DNA from: Bacillota bacterium
GTDB taxonomy: Bacteria > Bacillota > Clostridia > Christensenellales > Aristaeellaceae
Direction: 5' to 3'
Assembly (NCBI GenBank): GCA_023404715.1
Contig: JAEYAR010000102.1
Location: 1-22,145 of the forward strand
Length of the DNA stretch: 22,145 nucleotides
Shown here: piece after piece, positions 13,726 to 21,189 of the stretch
Position numbering within the stretch: position 1 is the first letter of the stretch
Layout of the letters: each line of letters opens with the position of its first letter
Notes under the pieces: model-generated
Seen by the model: only the letters and a program-made list of their open reading frames with translations
Told to the model about the DNA's origin: nothing
The model's database searches: none
Made by a program: the position numbers and the translations under genes

Positions 13726-14660
13726 CACCATAGGCTCCTTTCAAAGAACCGGCGGCTGACCGCGTTGGCCGCGATGACCAGCGAAAAGCCGACGACCGAT
13801 TCGAACATGCCCATCGCCGTGCCGGTGGAAAAGTCCATCTGGCCCAGGCCGATGCGGTACACGTAGGTCTGAAGGATGTCCGCCACGCTGTAAACGGCGG
13901 GGTTGTACATGACCAGGATCTGCTCGTACCCGGCGGAGAGGATGTTGCCTACGCGCAGCAGCAGCATCATCGCCACCACCGGCATGATCCCCGGCCAAGT
14001 GACGTGGCGGATGCGCTGAAAGCGGTTTGCGCCGTCCATCATCGCCGCCTCGTAGAGCGCCGGGTCGATCGACGTGAGTGCCGCGAGGTAGACGATGGTA
14101 CCCCAGCCCGTCTCCTTCCATCCCTCCGTCGCCACGAGCACGGAGCGGAAGACGCCCGGATCGCTGAAGAACAGGACGGGCGAAAGGCCCAGCGCGCCCA
14201 GCGCCCGGTTGACCAGGCCGTCGGACGAAAGCAGTGTAAAAAAGATGCCGTAAATGATGATCCAGGAGAGAAAGTGCGGCAGGTAGAGGACCGTCTGCAC
14301 CGTGCGCTTATACAGGTTCCCGCGCATCTCGTTCATCAGCACGGCGAGCAGGATCGGCAGGGGAAACAGCAGCACCAGCTTGTAGACGCTGATGAGCAGC
14401 GTATTTGTGAGCAGCTGCCCGAACTGCGGGCTGGAGAAGATGCGCTCGAAATGCCTGAGCCCCACCCACTCGCTCTTGACGAGCGAGTCGAGCAGCCCGT
14501 TCCCCGCGAACATGTTGTAGTCCTTAAAGGCCAGCGTCAGCCCGTACAGCGGGGTGAACTTATACAAGACGAGAAACAGGAGGCCGGGAAGCGACATGGC
14601 GTACAGACACCAGTTCTCCCGCAGGTAGGACCGCCAATTATTTCGTTTGACTCTTTGCAT
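13725..14660 (-). CDS. CUT1 sugar ABC transporter permease, LplB-like
   Basis: This 311-residue membrane permease is the first gene of the transporter unit. A basic N-terminus precedes LYAMSLPGLLFLVLYKFTPLYGLTLAFKDYN, the usual first helix plus amphipathic segment. The EAA loop is YEAAMMDGANRFQRIRHVTWPGIMP. The C-terminus runs YVYRIGLGQMDFSTGTAMGMFESVVGF, a stretch highly typical of LplB-type subunits. The ATG at 14658-14660 has GAGGAG seven bases upstream; an earlier in-frame ATG at 14687 lacks one. It lies 118 bp after the sensor kinase, which leaves room for a promoter controlled by the two-component system. Confidence 0.94.
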   Translation of the reverse strand: MQRVKRNNWRSYLRENWCLYAMSLPGLLFLVLYKFTPLYGLTLAFKDYNMFAGNGLLDSLVKSEWVGLRHFERIFSSPQFGQLLTNTLLISVYKLVLLFPLPILLAVLMNEMRGNLYKRTVQTVLYLPHFLSWIIIYGIFFTLLSSDGLVNRALGALGLSPVLFFSDPGVFRSVLVATEGWKETGWGTIVYLAALTSIDPALYEAAMMDGANRFQRIRHVTWPGIMPVVAMMLLLRVGNILSAGYEQILVMYNPAVYSVADILQTYVYRIGLGQMDFSTGTAMGMFESVVGFSLVIAANAVSRRFFERSLW

Positions 14661-14778
14661 GCGCTCTCTCCTCACGCCAGGCGACATCTTGCGGCGCCGC
14701 CTTCACTGTGCGCTTATCTTATCACAGCGAAGAGGGGTCGGACCAGAGGACAATCCTTGGATTTCTTGGACGATCCTC

Positions 14779-16482
14779 TCATCTTGCTCCCCTCTGCGCC
14801 GGGAGCACGATGGTCACGCGCACGCCTTCGCGGCGCCCCGGTTGCACGGCAAACTCAAAGCGCCCGCCGGTGAAGAACTCCAGCCGGTCCCGGATGTTCT
14901 GCAGCCCGTACCCTCCTTCCCCCTGCTGCTTGTAGGCCGCCCCCGCTTCAAGGCCCGGGCCGTTGTCCGAAACGGCCAGGCACAGCTCCCCCGCGCGCAG
15001 CGCCGCCTCGATCGTGATGCGCCCGCCCGTCTCTGCCTCGCGCCTGCGGATGCCATGCAGCACCGCGTTTTCCACGATGGGCTGCAGCGTAAGCTTGGGC
15101 AGCGTGCAGTCCATCGCCTCCTCCTCCAGCCGCCACTCGGCTTCGAACCCGTCGTCAAAGCGCACGAGCTGAATTTGCAGATACGCGCGCACGATCTCGA
15201 CCTCCGTGCGCAGCGGCACGATGTCCTTGCCGCCGCTCAGACTCAGGCGGAAATAGCGCGCGAGCGCGTCGAGCACGTCCGCGATGTCCTGCGCCCCATG
15301 CCGTAGCGCCATCCAGTGGATCGTGTCGAGCGTGTTGTACAGGAAGTGTGGGTTGATCTGCGCCTGCAGAGCGCGAAAGACCGCCTCCCGCTCGCGCAGC
15401 TGCGCCTGATACCGCTCGTCCGTCGCGCTGCGCATCGTCTCCAGCAGCTCGCCGAGCCCCTGTTCCAAGGAGTAGATGTCGCGCCGCCCGCTGTCCTCCT
15501 GAAAGCGGCGAATGCCCTCCTGCGAGAGCGTGCGGTTGAGCGCGCGGATGTGCTCGTTTACGCCCCGTGTATAAAATGCGAAGACCAGACAGGACGCGCC
15601 GATGCACGCCACGAGCAGCAGCGCCACCCACAATAGCACGTTCACGTTGCGCAGCAGCGTGTGGTTGGCCACGAGCCCTTGCGTGGGGACCGACATGCAG
15701 ATGCGCCAGCCCGCGGGCAATAGCGCCTCTTGGATGGAAACGACGCCTCCGTCCGCCGTCTCCAACACTTCCACCGCCTCCCGCTGGGCAAAGACCTGCC
15801 TGAGCACGTCCTCGTCCGGGGCGCGCGCACCGCTGCTCAGCGCGCAGGTCCCCCGCTCGTCCAGAAGCATCAGCTGCGCGCCCTCGGAGAGCCTGAATTC
15901 CGCGAGCACCTCGCGCAGGACCGCCGCGGGCATCTGGGTGATCAGATAACCGCTGACCGCGTCGTAGTCGCGGGGGCTGCGCATCGCGCGGATGAAGGCG
16001 AGCGCCTCTCCCTCAGCCGCCCAGAGCGTTCGGTTCTCGCTTTCTCGAAGGCGCTCAAACGCATCCGTCGCCTCAAAGCCGGAAACCGGGAAGAAGTTGA
16101 TCTTCTCGCGCGATAAGATGCGCGCGTCGGGCAGGTACATGCGTATCTGCTCGACGTCCTCGCGCAGCAGCGCCGGATCGAACAGGGTGCGTAGCGCCTC
16201 CAGGTCGCCCATCGCCGCCTCCATCGTGTCCTGCTCCGGCGTTCGGGCGAGCATCGTCTGCGTGCGCTCGTCGAGCATCAGCAGCAGGGACGCATCCTCC
16301 ACCGCCTGCATGCGGTCGTTCAAATTGAGCACCGATTGGTGCAGCGCCTGGCGCAGCGTAGAGACGACCTCCTCCTCAGCCTGACGGCTCATCTCCTCCC
16401 CCAGCAGCCAACCGCCGAAGACGCCGCCGAGCAGCACCACGAGAAACACCGCAACCCAAACCGCCATCGTCCTCTTTTTCAT
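14779..16482 (-). CDS. Sensor histidine kinase, YesM-like
   Basis: This 567-residue membrane kinase has TM1 at about 8-25, an extracellular sensing region of about 250 residues, TM2 at about 280-303 and a HAMP-like linker. The His_kinase domain has QINPHFLYNTLDTIHWM with phospho-acceptor H379. The HATPase domain has N-box LQPIVENAVLHG (N472), G1 DNGPG (506-510) and G2 GYGLQN (524-529). The start is the ATG at 16480-16482, which overlaps the regulator's TGA (ATGA). It pairs with the YesN-like regulator encoded just upstream. By analogy to YesM/YesN and related systems it should sense an extracellular carbohydrate, perhaps via the adjacent binding protein, and induce the transporter. Confidence 0.95.
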   Translation of the reverse strand: MKKRTMAVWVAVFLVVLLGGVFGGWLLGEEMSRQAEEEVVSTLRQALHQSVLNLNDRMQAVEDASLLLMLDERTQTMLARTPEQDTMEAAMGDLEALRTLFDPALLREDVEQIRMYLPDARILSREKINFFPVSGFEATDAFERLRESENRTLWAAEGEALAFIRAMRSPRDYDAVSGYLITQMPAAVLREVLAEFRLSEGAQLMLLDERGTCALSSGARAPDEDVLRQVFAQREAVEVLETADGGVVSIQEALLPAGWRICMSVPTQGLVANHTLLRNVNVLLWVALLLVACIGASCLVFAFYTRGVNEHIRALNRTLSQEGIRRFQEDSGRRDIYSLEQGLGELLETMRSATDERYQAQLREREAVFRALQAQINPHFLYNTLDTIHWMALRHGAQDIADVLDALARYFRLSLSGGKDIVPLRTEVEIVRAYLQIQLVRFDDGFEAEWRLEEEAMDCTLPKLTLQPIVENAVLHGIRRREAETGGRITIEAALRAGELCLAVSDNGPGLEAGAAYKQQGEGGYGLQNIRDRLEFFTGGRFEFAVQPGRREGVRVTIVLPAQRGAR

Positions 16483-18026
16483 TCTCCCCTTCGCCTCCGG
16501 TATTCTGCGGGCGTCATCCCGCACTCCCTTTTGAACATGCGGGTAAAATACGCCGCGTCCGTATAGCCCGACGCCTCCGCCACCTGATAGACGGTCATCT
16601 CTCCCCGGCTGAGCAGCGCGCGGGCGTGTTCCATGCGCGTGCGCGTCAAGCAATCGAGGATGGTCTCGCCCGTCTCCTGCTTAAACCGAACGCTCAGATA
16701 ATTGGCCGAGAGGTGCACCTCCCGCGCGATATCCTCGATCGTCAAATGCTCCGCGTAGCGCTTTTGCAGGATCGAAAGGACGTCGGGGGCCACGCCGTCC
16801 CCCTGCGCTTCGCGGCTTTCGCGGGCGGTGCGCGCGCTATGCTCGGCAAAGGCGAGCACCGCCTTCAGCAGGGCCTGCTGCGTGTTCAGCTCCGGCACGC
16901 GCGCGCATAGCGCCAGGCCCTCGCTTGAGATCCCCGGCTGCATGAAATGCTCGCACAGCTCCTGCGTCAGCAGGATGCACGCGCCGCGCACCTGGTCGAT
17001 CGTGCGTCCCTGTCCAATCTCCTCTAGCGCCGCCGCAAGCTCCGCCTGGCTAGCCTGGCCGTCCGCGATGCGCAGGGCCAGACGGCGGGCGTCGAGCGCG
17101 CGCGGGCGCATCCGGCTTTCGCGCTCCGCCTCCTCTTCGCCCCAGACGAAGACCGGCCGGTCGGGCTCAAAAAAGCGCCGGTCCGCAGCGTCCCGCGCGC
17201 GCCGCACCCCGTCGCCGATCTCCTCGGGCGCAAAGGCCCCGTCCGCGACGCCGGCCCATACGCTGCGGCCGCCGGGCTGCATCCCGCGCAGCAGCTGCGC
17301 CGCGCGCTCGGCCCCCTCTCGCGCCGGAATCGCGGCGAAGAGCACGACGAGCGCGCGCTGCCAGCGGGCGCAGACCGCCTGGGGGAACAAGTCCTGCACC
17401 GTGCGCATCAGGCCGAGCAAGGCCAGCTCGTAATCGCGCGGTGTCTCCCCCCGCCGGCTGTCCGCGCACAGCACGATGGGCAAAAGCGCCCCTTGCGGTA
17501 AGCGTAGCTGTAAAAACGACGTCTGCTCGCGCAGCTGCTCCGCCTCGTAACGCCCGTCAAACCAGTCGATAAAGAACTTTTCCCGCAGCAGCGGTAGGCT
17601 TCTGTCCAGCTGCTCCTGCATCCTCCTGCGCTCGTCCTCCGCGCGGCGTCCCTCCGTCAGCTTGCCGACCACCTTTTCGATCGTGCGGCTCAGCTCGCCA
17701 AGGTTGACGGGCTTGTACACGTAATCGACCGCCTCCATGCGCAGCGCCTGCTGCAGGTAATCCGCGTCGCTGTAGCCGCTGATGAAGATCACCTGCGTGC
17801 CCGGCAAGCGCTCTTTGACGCGCCGGGACAACTCGATGCCGTCCATCCGCTTCATGCGCACGTCCGTCAGCAGGATGTCGGGCGCAAGCGATAGGATCGG
17901 CCCCAGCGCCGTCTCGCCGTCGTCCGCCTCGCCGCAGACCGTGCACTGCAGCTGCGCCCAGGGCATAAAATCGCGCAGGCCGCTGCGGGCCTGCTTCTCG
18001 TCGTCCACGATGAATACGCGATACAT
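16479..18026 (-). CDS. AraC-type response regulator, YesN-like
   Basis: This 515-residue protein has an N-terminal receiver with acidic pocket D8/D9, phospho-acceptor D55 (LLTDVRMKRMDG), S83 and K105 (YVYKPVN). A long variable middle region (about 140-400) precedes a C-terminal pair of AraC HTHs (LTIEDIAREVHLSANYLSVRFKQETGET, then VYQVAEASGYTDAAYFTRMFKRECGMTPAEYRR). The ATG at 18024-18026 has AAGGAGG upstream, and the open frame further upstream to 18839 is out-of-frame noise over the GH2-like gene. It is the first gene after a canonical terminator that ends only 30 bases before its start. It probably activates the LplBCA-type genes downstream. Confidence 0.95.
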   Translation of the reverse strand: MYRVFIVDDEKQARSGLRDFMPWAQLQCTVCGEADDGETALGPILSLAPDILLTDVRMKRMDGIELSRRVKERLPGTQVIFISGYSDADYLQQALRMEAVDYVYKPVNLGELSRTIEKVVGKLTEGRRAEDERRRMQEQLDRSLPLLREKFFIDWFDGRYEAEQLREQTSFLQLRLPQGALLPIVLCADSRRGETPRDYELALLGLMRTVQDLFPQAVCARWQRALVVLFAAIPAREGAERAAQLLRGMQPGGRSVWAGVADGAFAPEEIGDGVRRARDAADRRFFEPDRPVFVWGEEEAERESRMRPRALDARRLALRIADGQASQAELAAALEEIGQGRTIDQVRGACILLTQELCEHFMQPGISSEGLALCARVPELNTQQALLKAVLAFAEHSARTARESREAQGDGVAPDVLSILQKRYAEHLTIEDIAREVHLSANYLSVRFKQETGETILDCLTRTRMEHARALLSRGEMTVYQVAEASGYTDAAYFTRMFKRECGMTPAEYRRRRGE

Positions 18027-18055
18027 CTTAGCCTCCTTCTCATCCCATCGGATCG

Positions 18056-18086
18056 AAAAAACGGGATACCTCTTTGCAGTATCCCG
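18056..18086 (-). terminator. Canonical intrinsic terminator between the GH2-like and response-regulator genes
   Basis: On the minus strand CGGGATAC, a 9-nt loop, GTATCCCG, then six T directly after the stem (A-run at 18056-18061). It is 48 bp past the GH2-like stop and about 20 bp before the regulator's ribosome binding site, so it could also act as an attenuator in the regulator's leader. Confidence 0.88.
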
Positions 18087-18133
18087 CCACAACACGAATT
18101 CAATCTTGATCCTTTCGGGGCATCGTCCGCCGC

Positions 18134-20239
18134 CTATCCGTTCATGCACGTAAATACGCCGTCTTCGCAGGGGGCGTCCTCGCCAGGCAGCAGGCAAAAA
18201 TACCCCGTCCGCGTGAGCACGCCGACCGCTATAAACGCCCCCTCGTTGCGCACCCGCCCGTCGCTTGCCCGCAGCGCCGCGGGCGCCGGATGCAAAAGCG
18301 GCCACATCGGCGCCGGCGCGCCCACGCAGAGCACCTGCTCCGCCCGGGCGATCCACTGCAGCCCGTCGAACGCCTCCGCCCGCAGCAAGAGCAGGCCCGG
18401 CGCCTCCGGCAAAGGCGCATAGGCGCGCATCACCTCCTGCGTTCGCTTGGCGACGACGCGCGCCTCCTCCCACAGCGCCTTGCCGTCGGGCGCGTAGAGC
18501 GTCGCGCGCACGGTCAGATCCCGCATCTCCTCCGCGCAGAGCAGGTGGATAAACCCGTCCATGTGCGTGCCGGGCCAAAACGCCGTTCGGTCGAGACGGA
18601 TCGCGAGCGTGAGGGGCCTGAGCGCCTCCCGCACCGCAAAGAAGGCCGGGCGCTTCGCCCCGTCCGCCTCGATCAGCGCGTCCGAGCAAAGCACCGTCGC
18701 GCGCTCCTGCAGGCTGCCCAGCACGACGCCGCCGCCCCGCATGCGCGCGCAGAGCGCGGCCTGGCGGAGCGTCTCCGCCTGCAAAAAGCGAGAGAGCGCG
18801 CACAGCGTCCGCGCGTCCTCCGCCGGGGTCTCGCCGCATGCTTCGCGCAGCAGCTCACGGTCCAGCGCGGGCGCGTCGCCTCCGCGCAGCGCCCAAAGCG
18901 GCCCTGTCTCCGGCCAGCAGGGCGCGTCGCCCGCGAGCGCCGCGAGGCGTTCCGCCCCTACATACGCGCGCACGTTCACAATGCGCAGGGGCGCCGTATC
19001 CTGCGCAAAACGTAGCGCCAGCTCCTCCATGCCCGGCGCGAACGCAGGGCCCTGCATCACCGGCGCGTCCGCCGCGCCCCCGGGGACGCCCGTGCGGGCC
19101 GGCGGCGTGACGGGCCGCCCGTCGCCCAGACCTGAAAGCGCCGCCTGCGCCGCGGGCAAATCTACCGCCGCCCACTGCACCACGCAGGGGTGGTGCGAAA
19201 GCCGCGCCGCGAGCGCCTGCGCCCCCTCGGCGGGCAGCTGCTGCCAGACCATCAGGCCCTGCGCGTCGCACGCGTCGTAAAACGCGCCGTCCTCCTCGCC
19301 GCAGACGTACAACCCGCTCAAATGCGCCTCCTGCGCGGTACGGACGAGCGCGTCGTAATCCGCCCGCGTGCGCGCGTAGTGCCGGTCAGGCGCGTGACGC
19401 GCGCAATGGAGAAAGACCGGTTCCCCGTTCACGCCGCATAGGGCGGCGGGCTGCCCGGGCAGCAGCAGCTGCGTCTCGATCGAGCGAAACCCGGTCTGCA
19501 CGCGCAGGCCGTCGCAGGCCATGCCCCGGCGCGACGCTTGCAGGCGCAGCGTCACCGTCGTGCCCTGCCGCCCCGGCCGCCACAGGGGCCAGGACGCTCC
19601 TTCCGGCCGGATCGTATGCAGCAGCGTCGTACGCGCAGCGGGCAGGTTCTCCTCGATCTCATAGATGCCCAGCGCTTCCTCGCCGCTCGTCAGCGCGTAG
19701 CGGAATGTGTATCGCCCGGGCACGAAGGGCGTAACCGTCACGTCCGTCGAGAGCTGCTGCGCGTCCGCCCGCACCACGAGCGCCTCGATCGCAAGGGCAT
19801 TGACGCCCACGAGCGTTACGTCCCCCATGACGCCCTGCGCCGCACGCGGCGGCGCGCCCATAGGCATGTCCGGCTCAAAGGCGACCTCGACATCGAGCGT
19901 CCTTACGGCGTACACTTCGCCCGTCACGTCGAGCGAAAGCGGCCCCTGCGCAAACACGCCCGCCTTCCGCCCGTTGATGAAAACGGCGCCCGCGCCTTGC
20001 AGGCGGTCAAAGCGCAGATAGGCGCGCTCATCCTCCCAACCGTCTACGTCCGCCTGCGCACAAAAGCGCCATCGGCGCCATGCGGCCCATTCGGCCTCCC
20101 GCGCGCGCAGGCCCTCTTCCAGGCCGCCGACCGCCCCCGCATCCGTCAGGGCCTGCAGTACGGTGCACGGCGTCTGCGCCGTCATCTCATAGCCTGCGCC
20201 GCGCAGCGTAAAGGCATTCAGCTTTCGTCTCAAGGCCAA
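18134..20239 (-). CDS. GH2/beta-mannosidase-like protein, apparently catalytically dead
   Basis: This 701-residue protein starts at TTG (20237-20239), seven bases after GGAGG. The architecture follows GH2 beta-mannosidases. An N-terminal jelly-roll sugar-binding domain (LNAFTLRGAGYEM..., then AYLRFDRLQGAGAVFINGRKAG at 73-94) is followed by a beta-sandwich. The start of the TIM barrel has NGEPVFLHCARHAPDR (271-286), DGAFYDACDAQGLMVWQQ (317-334) and HHPCVVQWAAVD (349-360). The family has WCGNNE at the last block, so the catalytic acid/base Glu is missing. The nucleophile block is also unrecognisable (PETGPLWALRG near 443), and GGVVLGSLQERA replaces the usual WQLND. No signal peptide is seen. 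It may be a sugar-binding pseudoenzyme or a very divergent enzyme. It lies upstream of the two-component genes, past a terminator. Confidence 0.8.
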   Translation of the reverse strand: MALRRKLNAFTLRGAGYEMTAQTPCTVLQALTDAGAVGGLEEGLRAREAEWAAWRRWRFCAQADVDGWEDERAYLRFDRLQGAGAVFINGRKAGVFAQGPLSLDVTGEVYAVRTLDVEVAFEPDMPMGAPPRAAQGVMGDVTLVGVNALAIEALVVRADAQQLSTDVTVTPFVPGRYTFRYALTSGEEALGIYEIEENLPAARTTLLHTIRPEGASWPLWRPGRQGTTVTLRLQASRRGMACDGLRVQTGFRSIETQLLLPGQPAALCGVNGEPVFLHCARHAPDRHYARTRADYDALVRTAQEAHLSGLYVCGEEDGAFYDACDAQGLMVWQQLPAEGAQALAARLSHHPCVVQWAAVDLPAAQAALSGLGDGRPVTPPARTGVPGGAADAPVMQGPAFAPGMEELALRFAQDTAPLRIVNVRAYVGAERLAALAGDAPCWPETGPLWALRGGDAPALDRELLREACGETPAEDARTLCALSRFLQAETLRQAALCARMRGGGVVLGSLQERATVLCSDALIEADGAKRPAFFAVREALRPLTLAIRLDRTAFWPGTHMDGFIHLLCAEEMRDLTVRATLYAPDGKALWEEARVVAKRTQEVMRAYAPLPEAPGLLLLRAEAFDGLQWIARAEQVLCVGAPAPMWPLLHPAPAALRASDGRVRNEGAFIAVGVLTRTGYFCLLPGEDAPCEDGVFTCMNG

Positions 20240-20327
20240 TGTCCTTCCTCCGTTTCTCCCCAACATGCGGGGCGTCCCCATGCCCAGCCCTCGGCGCACG
20301 ATCGGGTCTGGCGCGCGTTAATTTGTG

Positions 20328-20383
20328 GAAATACGCAACAAACCGCCCTTCCGGGACGTTATTACTTATAGGAGGCGTATTTC
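20328..20383. repeat. 9-bp inverted repeat between the Nudix and GH2-like genes
   Basis: GAAATACGC (20328-20336) and GCGTATTTC (20375-20383) are perfect complements 38 bp apart. They begin four bases past the Nudix stop. An inner CCC-TTCC-GGG adds a small stem. No good T-run follows. It could be a paired operator or an mRNA 3' structure; the purpose is unknown. Confidence 0.5.
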
Positions 20384-20386
20384 GCG

Positions 20387-20944
20387 TCAGCCCAGCAGCT
20401 TATCGGCGAGCAGCAGCGCGACCGCGCTCTTGGCGTCGCGCAGTTCGCCGTGCATGACCATGGCGACCGCCTCTTTGAGCGGCATGCGCACGACCCTAAG
20501 GAACTCGTCTTCGTCCGGATGCGCCTTGGCGGACGTCAAGTCGGTCGCCAGATATAAGGCGATGCGCTCCGAGCTGAAGCCCGGCGTCGTCAAGATCGTC
20601 GTCAACGGATGCCATCGTTTGGCGCGCAAGCCTGTCTCCTCCTCGAGCTCGCGCTGCGCGCACACGAACGGGTCTTCCCCTGCGCTATCGAGCTTACCTG
20701 CCGGGATTTCAAGCGTGATCTCGTCCGCAGCCACGCGGTGTTGGCGCACGAGGGTGACGAAATTATCCTTATCCACCGCGACGACAGCCGCGGCTCCCCT
20801 GTGCAGGACGACCTCGCGGGGCGCTTCCCCGCCGTCCGGCAGGCGCACGGTCCAGCGCTCGACGTCGATGATCTTACCGTCAAAAATCCTTTCGCGCGCG
20901 ACCGGCGTCTCCCGCAGTTCGCGGTCCTTGTCCATAGAATTCAT
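20387..20944 (-). CDS. Nudix hydrolase, ADP-ribose pyrophosphatase type
   Basis: This 185-residue cytoplasmic enzyme is expected to split ADP-ribose or ADP-sugars into AMP and sugar phosphate. The Nudix box lies at about 83-105 (GKLDSAGEDPFVCAQRELEEETG), with the REL-x-EE-x-G core intact. The G-to-E spacing is six residues rather than five, a variant I recall from some ADP-ribose pyrophosphatases. EIPAGK before the box and TTPGFSSERIALYLA after it fit the NudF/YqkG group. The start is the ATG at 20942-20944 with AAGGAG nine bases upstream; the frame to 21166 is non-coding. It lies 147 bp before the GH2-like gene and may be an independent housekeeping gene. Confidence 0.93.
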   Translation of the reverse strand: MNSMDKDRELRETPVARERIFDGKIIDVERWTVRLPDGGEAPREVVLHRGAAAVVAVDKDNFVTLVRQHRVAADEITLEIPAGKLDSAGEDPFVCAQRELEEETGLRAKRWHPLTTILTTPGFSSERIALYLATDLTSAKAHPDEDEFLRVVRMPLKEAVAMVMHGELRDAKSAVALLLADKLLG

Positions 20945-21060
20945 AGAAACATTCTCCTTCCGGCATAAAATGCGCTGCCCTCGAGTATCTTCGATTAGGA
21001 GGGGGCTATTTCCTGCCTGAAAGAAGGCCCTGAAACCTGAATTTGGACAACTCCTGATCG

Positions 21061-21089
21061 TTGACAACCGCCGCGCCGGACGATACAAT
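21061..21089 (+). promoter_or_regulatory. Strong promoter of the secreted-protein gene
   Basis: TTGACA (21061-21066), a 17-bp spacer, TACAAT (21084-21089). Eleven of twelve bases match consensus. Transcription would start near 21096, leaving a leader of about 94 nt. Confidence 0.85.
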
Positions 21090-21113
21090 GAACATACCCA
21101 GACAAACCAAACC

Positions 21114-21156
21114 GGCCCGGAGAGGGCCTGCGGGCGGCGCGTGTCATTCGACGCGC
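21114..21156 (+). other. Two small leader hairpins
   Basis: GGCCC-GGAGA-GGGCC (21114-21128) and GCGCGT-N8-ACGCGC (21137-21156) lie in the untranslated leader between the promoter and the GGAGGGG at 21179-21185. There is no T-run. They may protect or regulate the mRNA; no known riboswitch is recognised. Confidence 0.45.
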
Positions 21157-21189
21157 ATCGTCGCACCGTTTATATGAAGGAGGGGTTGC

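Noticed and set aside
14707..14726. TGTG-N12-CACA imperfect dyad before the LplB-like permease
   Set aside because: The inner bases are mostly asymmetric and it matches neither a cre nor a CRP site. It is too weak to list as an operator.
12797..14778. A missing ATPase gene in the sugar transporter
   Set aside because: LplABC-type CUT1 operons usually lack their own ATPase and share one encoded elsewhere, so this is normal rather than a deletion.
18026..18839. Long N-terminal extension of the response regulator
   Set aside because: It overlaps the GH2-like gene and the terminator, is Arg/Gly/Ala noise, and the receiver starts precisely at the ATG with AAGGAGG.
20670..20700. One extra residue in the Nudix box (G-x6-E instead of G-x5-E)
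   Set aside because: The same spacing is, to my recollection, found in characterised ADP-ribose pyrophosphatases, so it is a known variant and not a defect.
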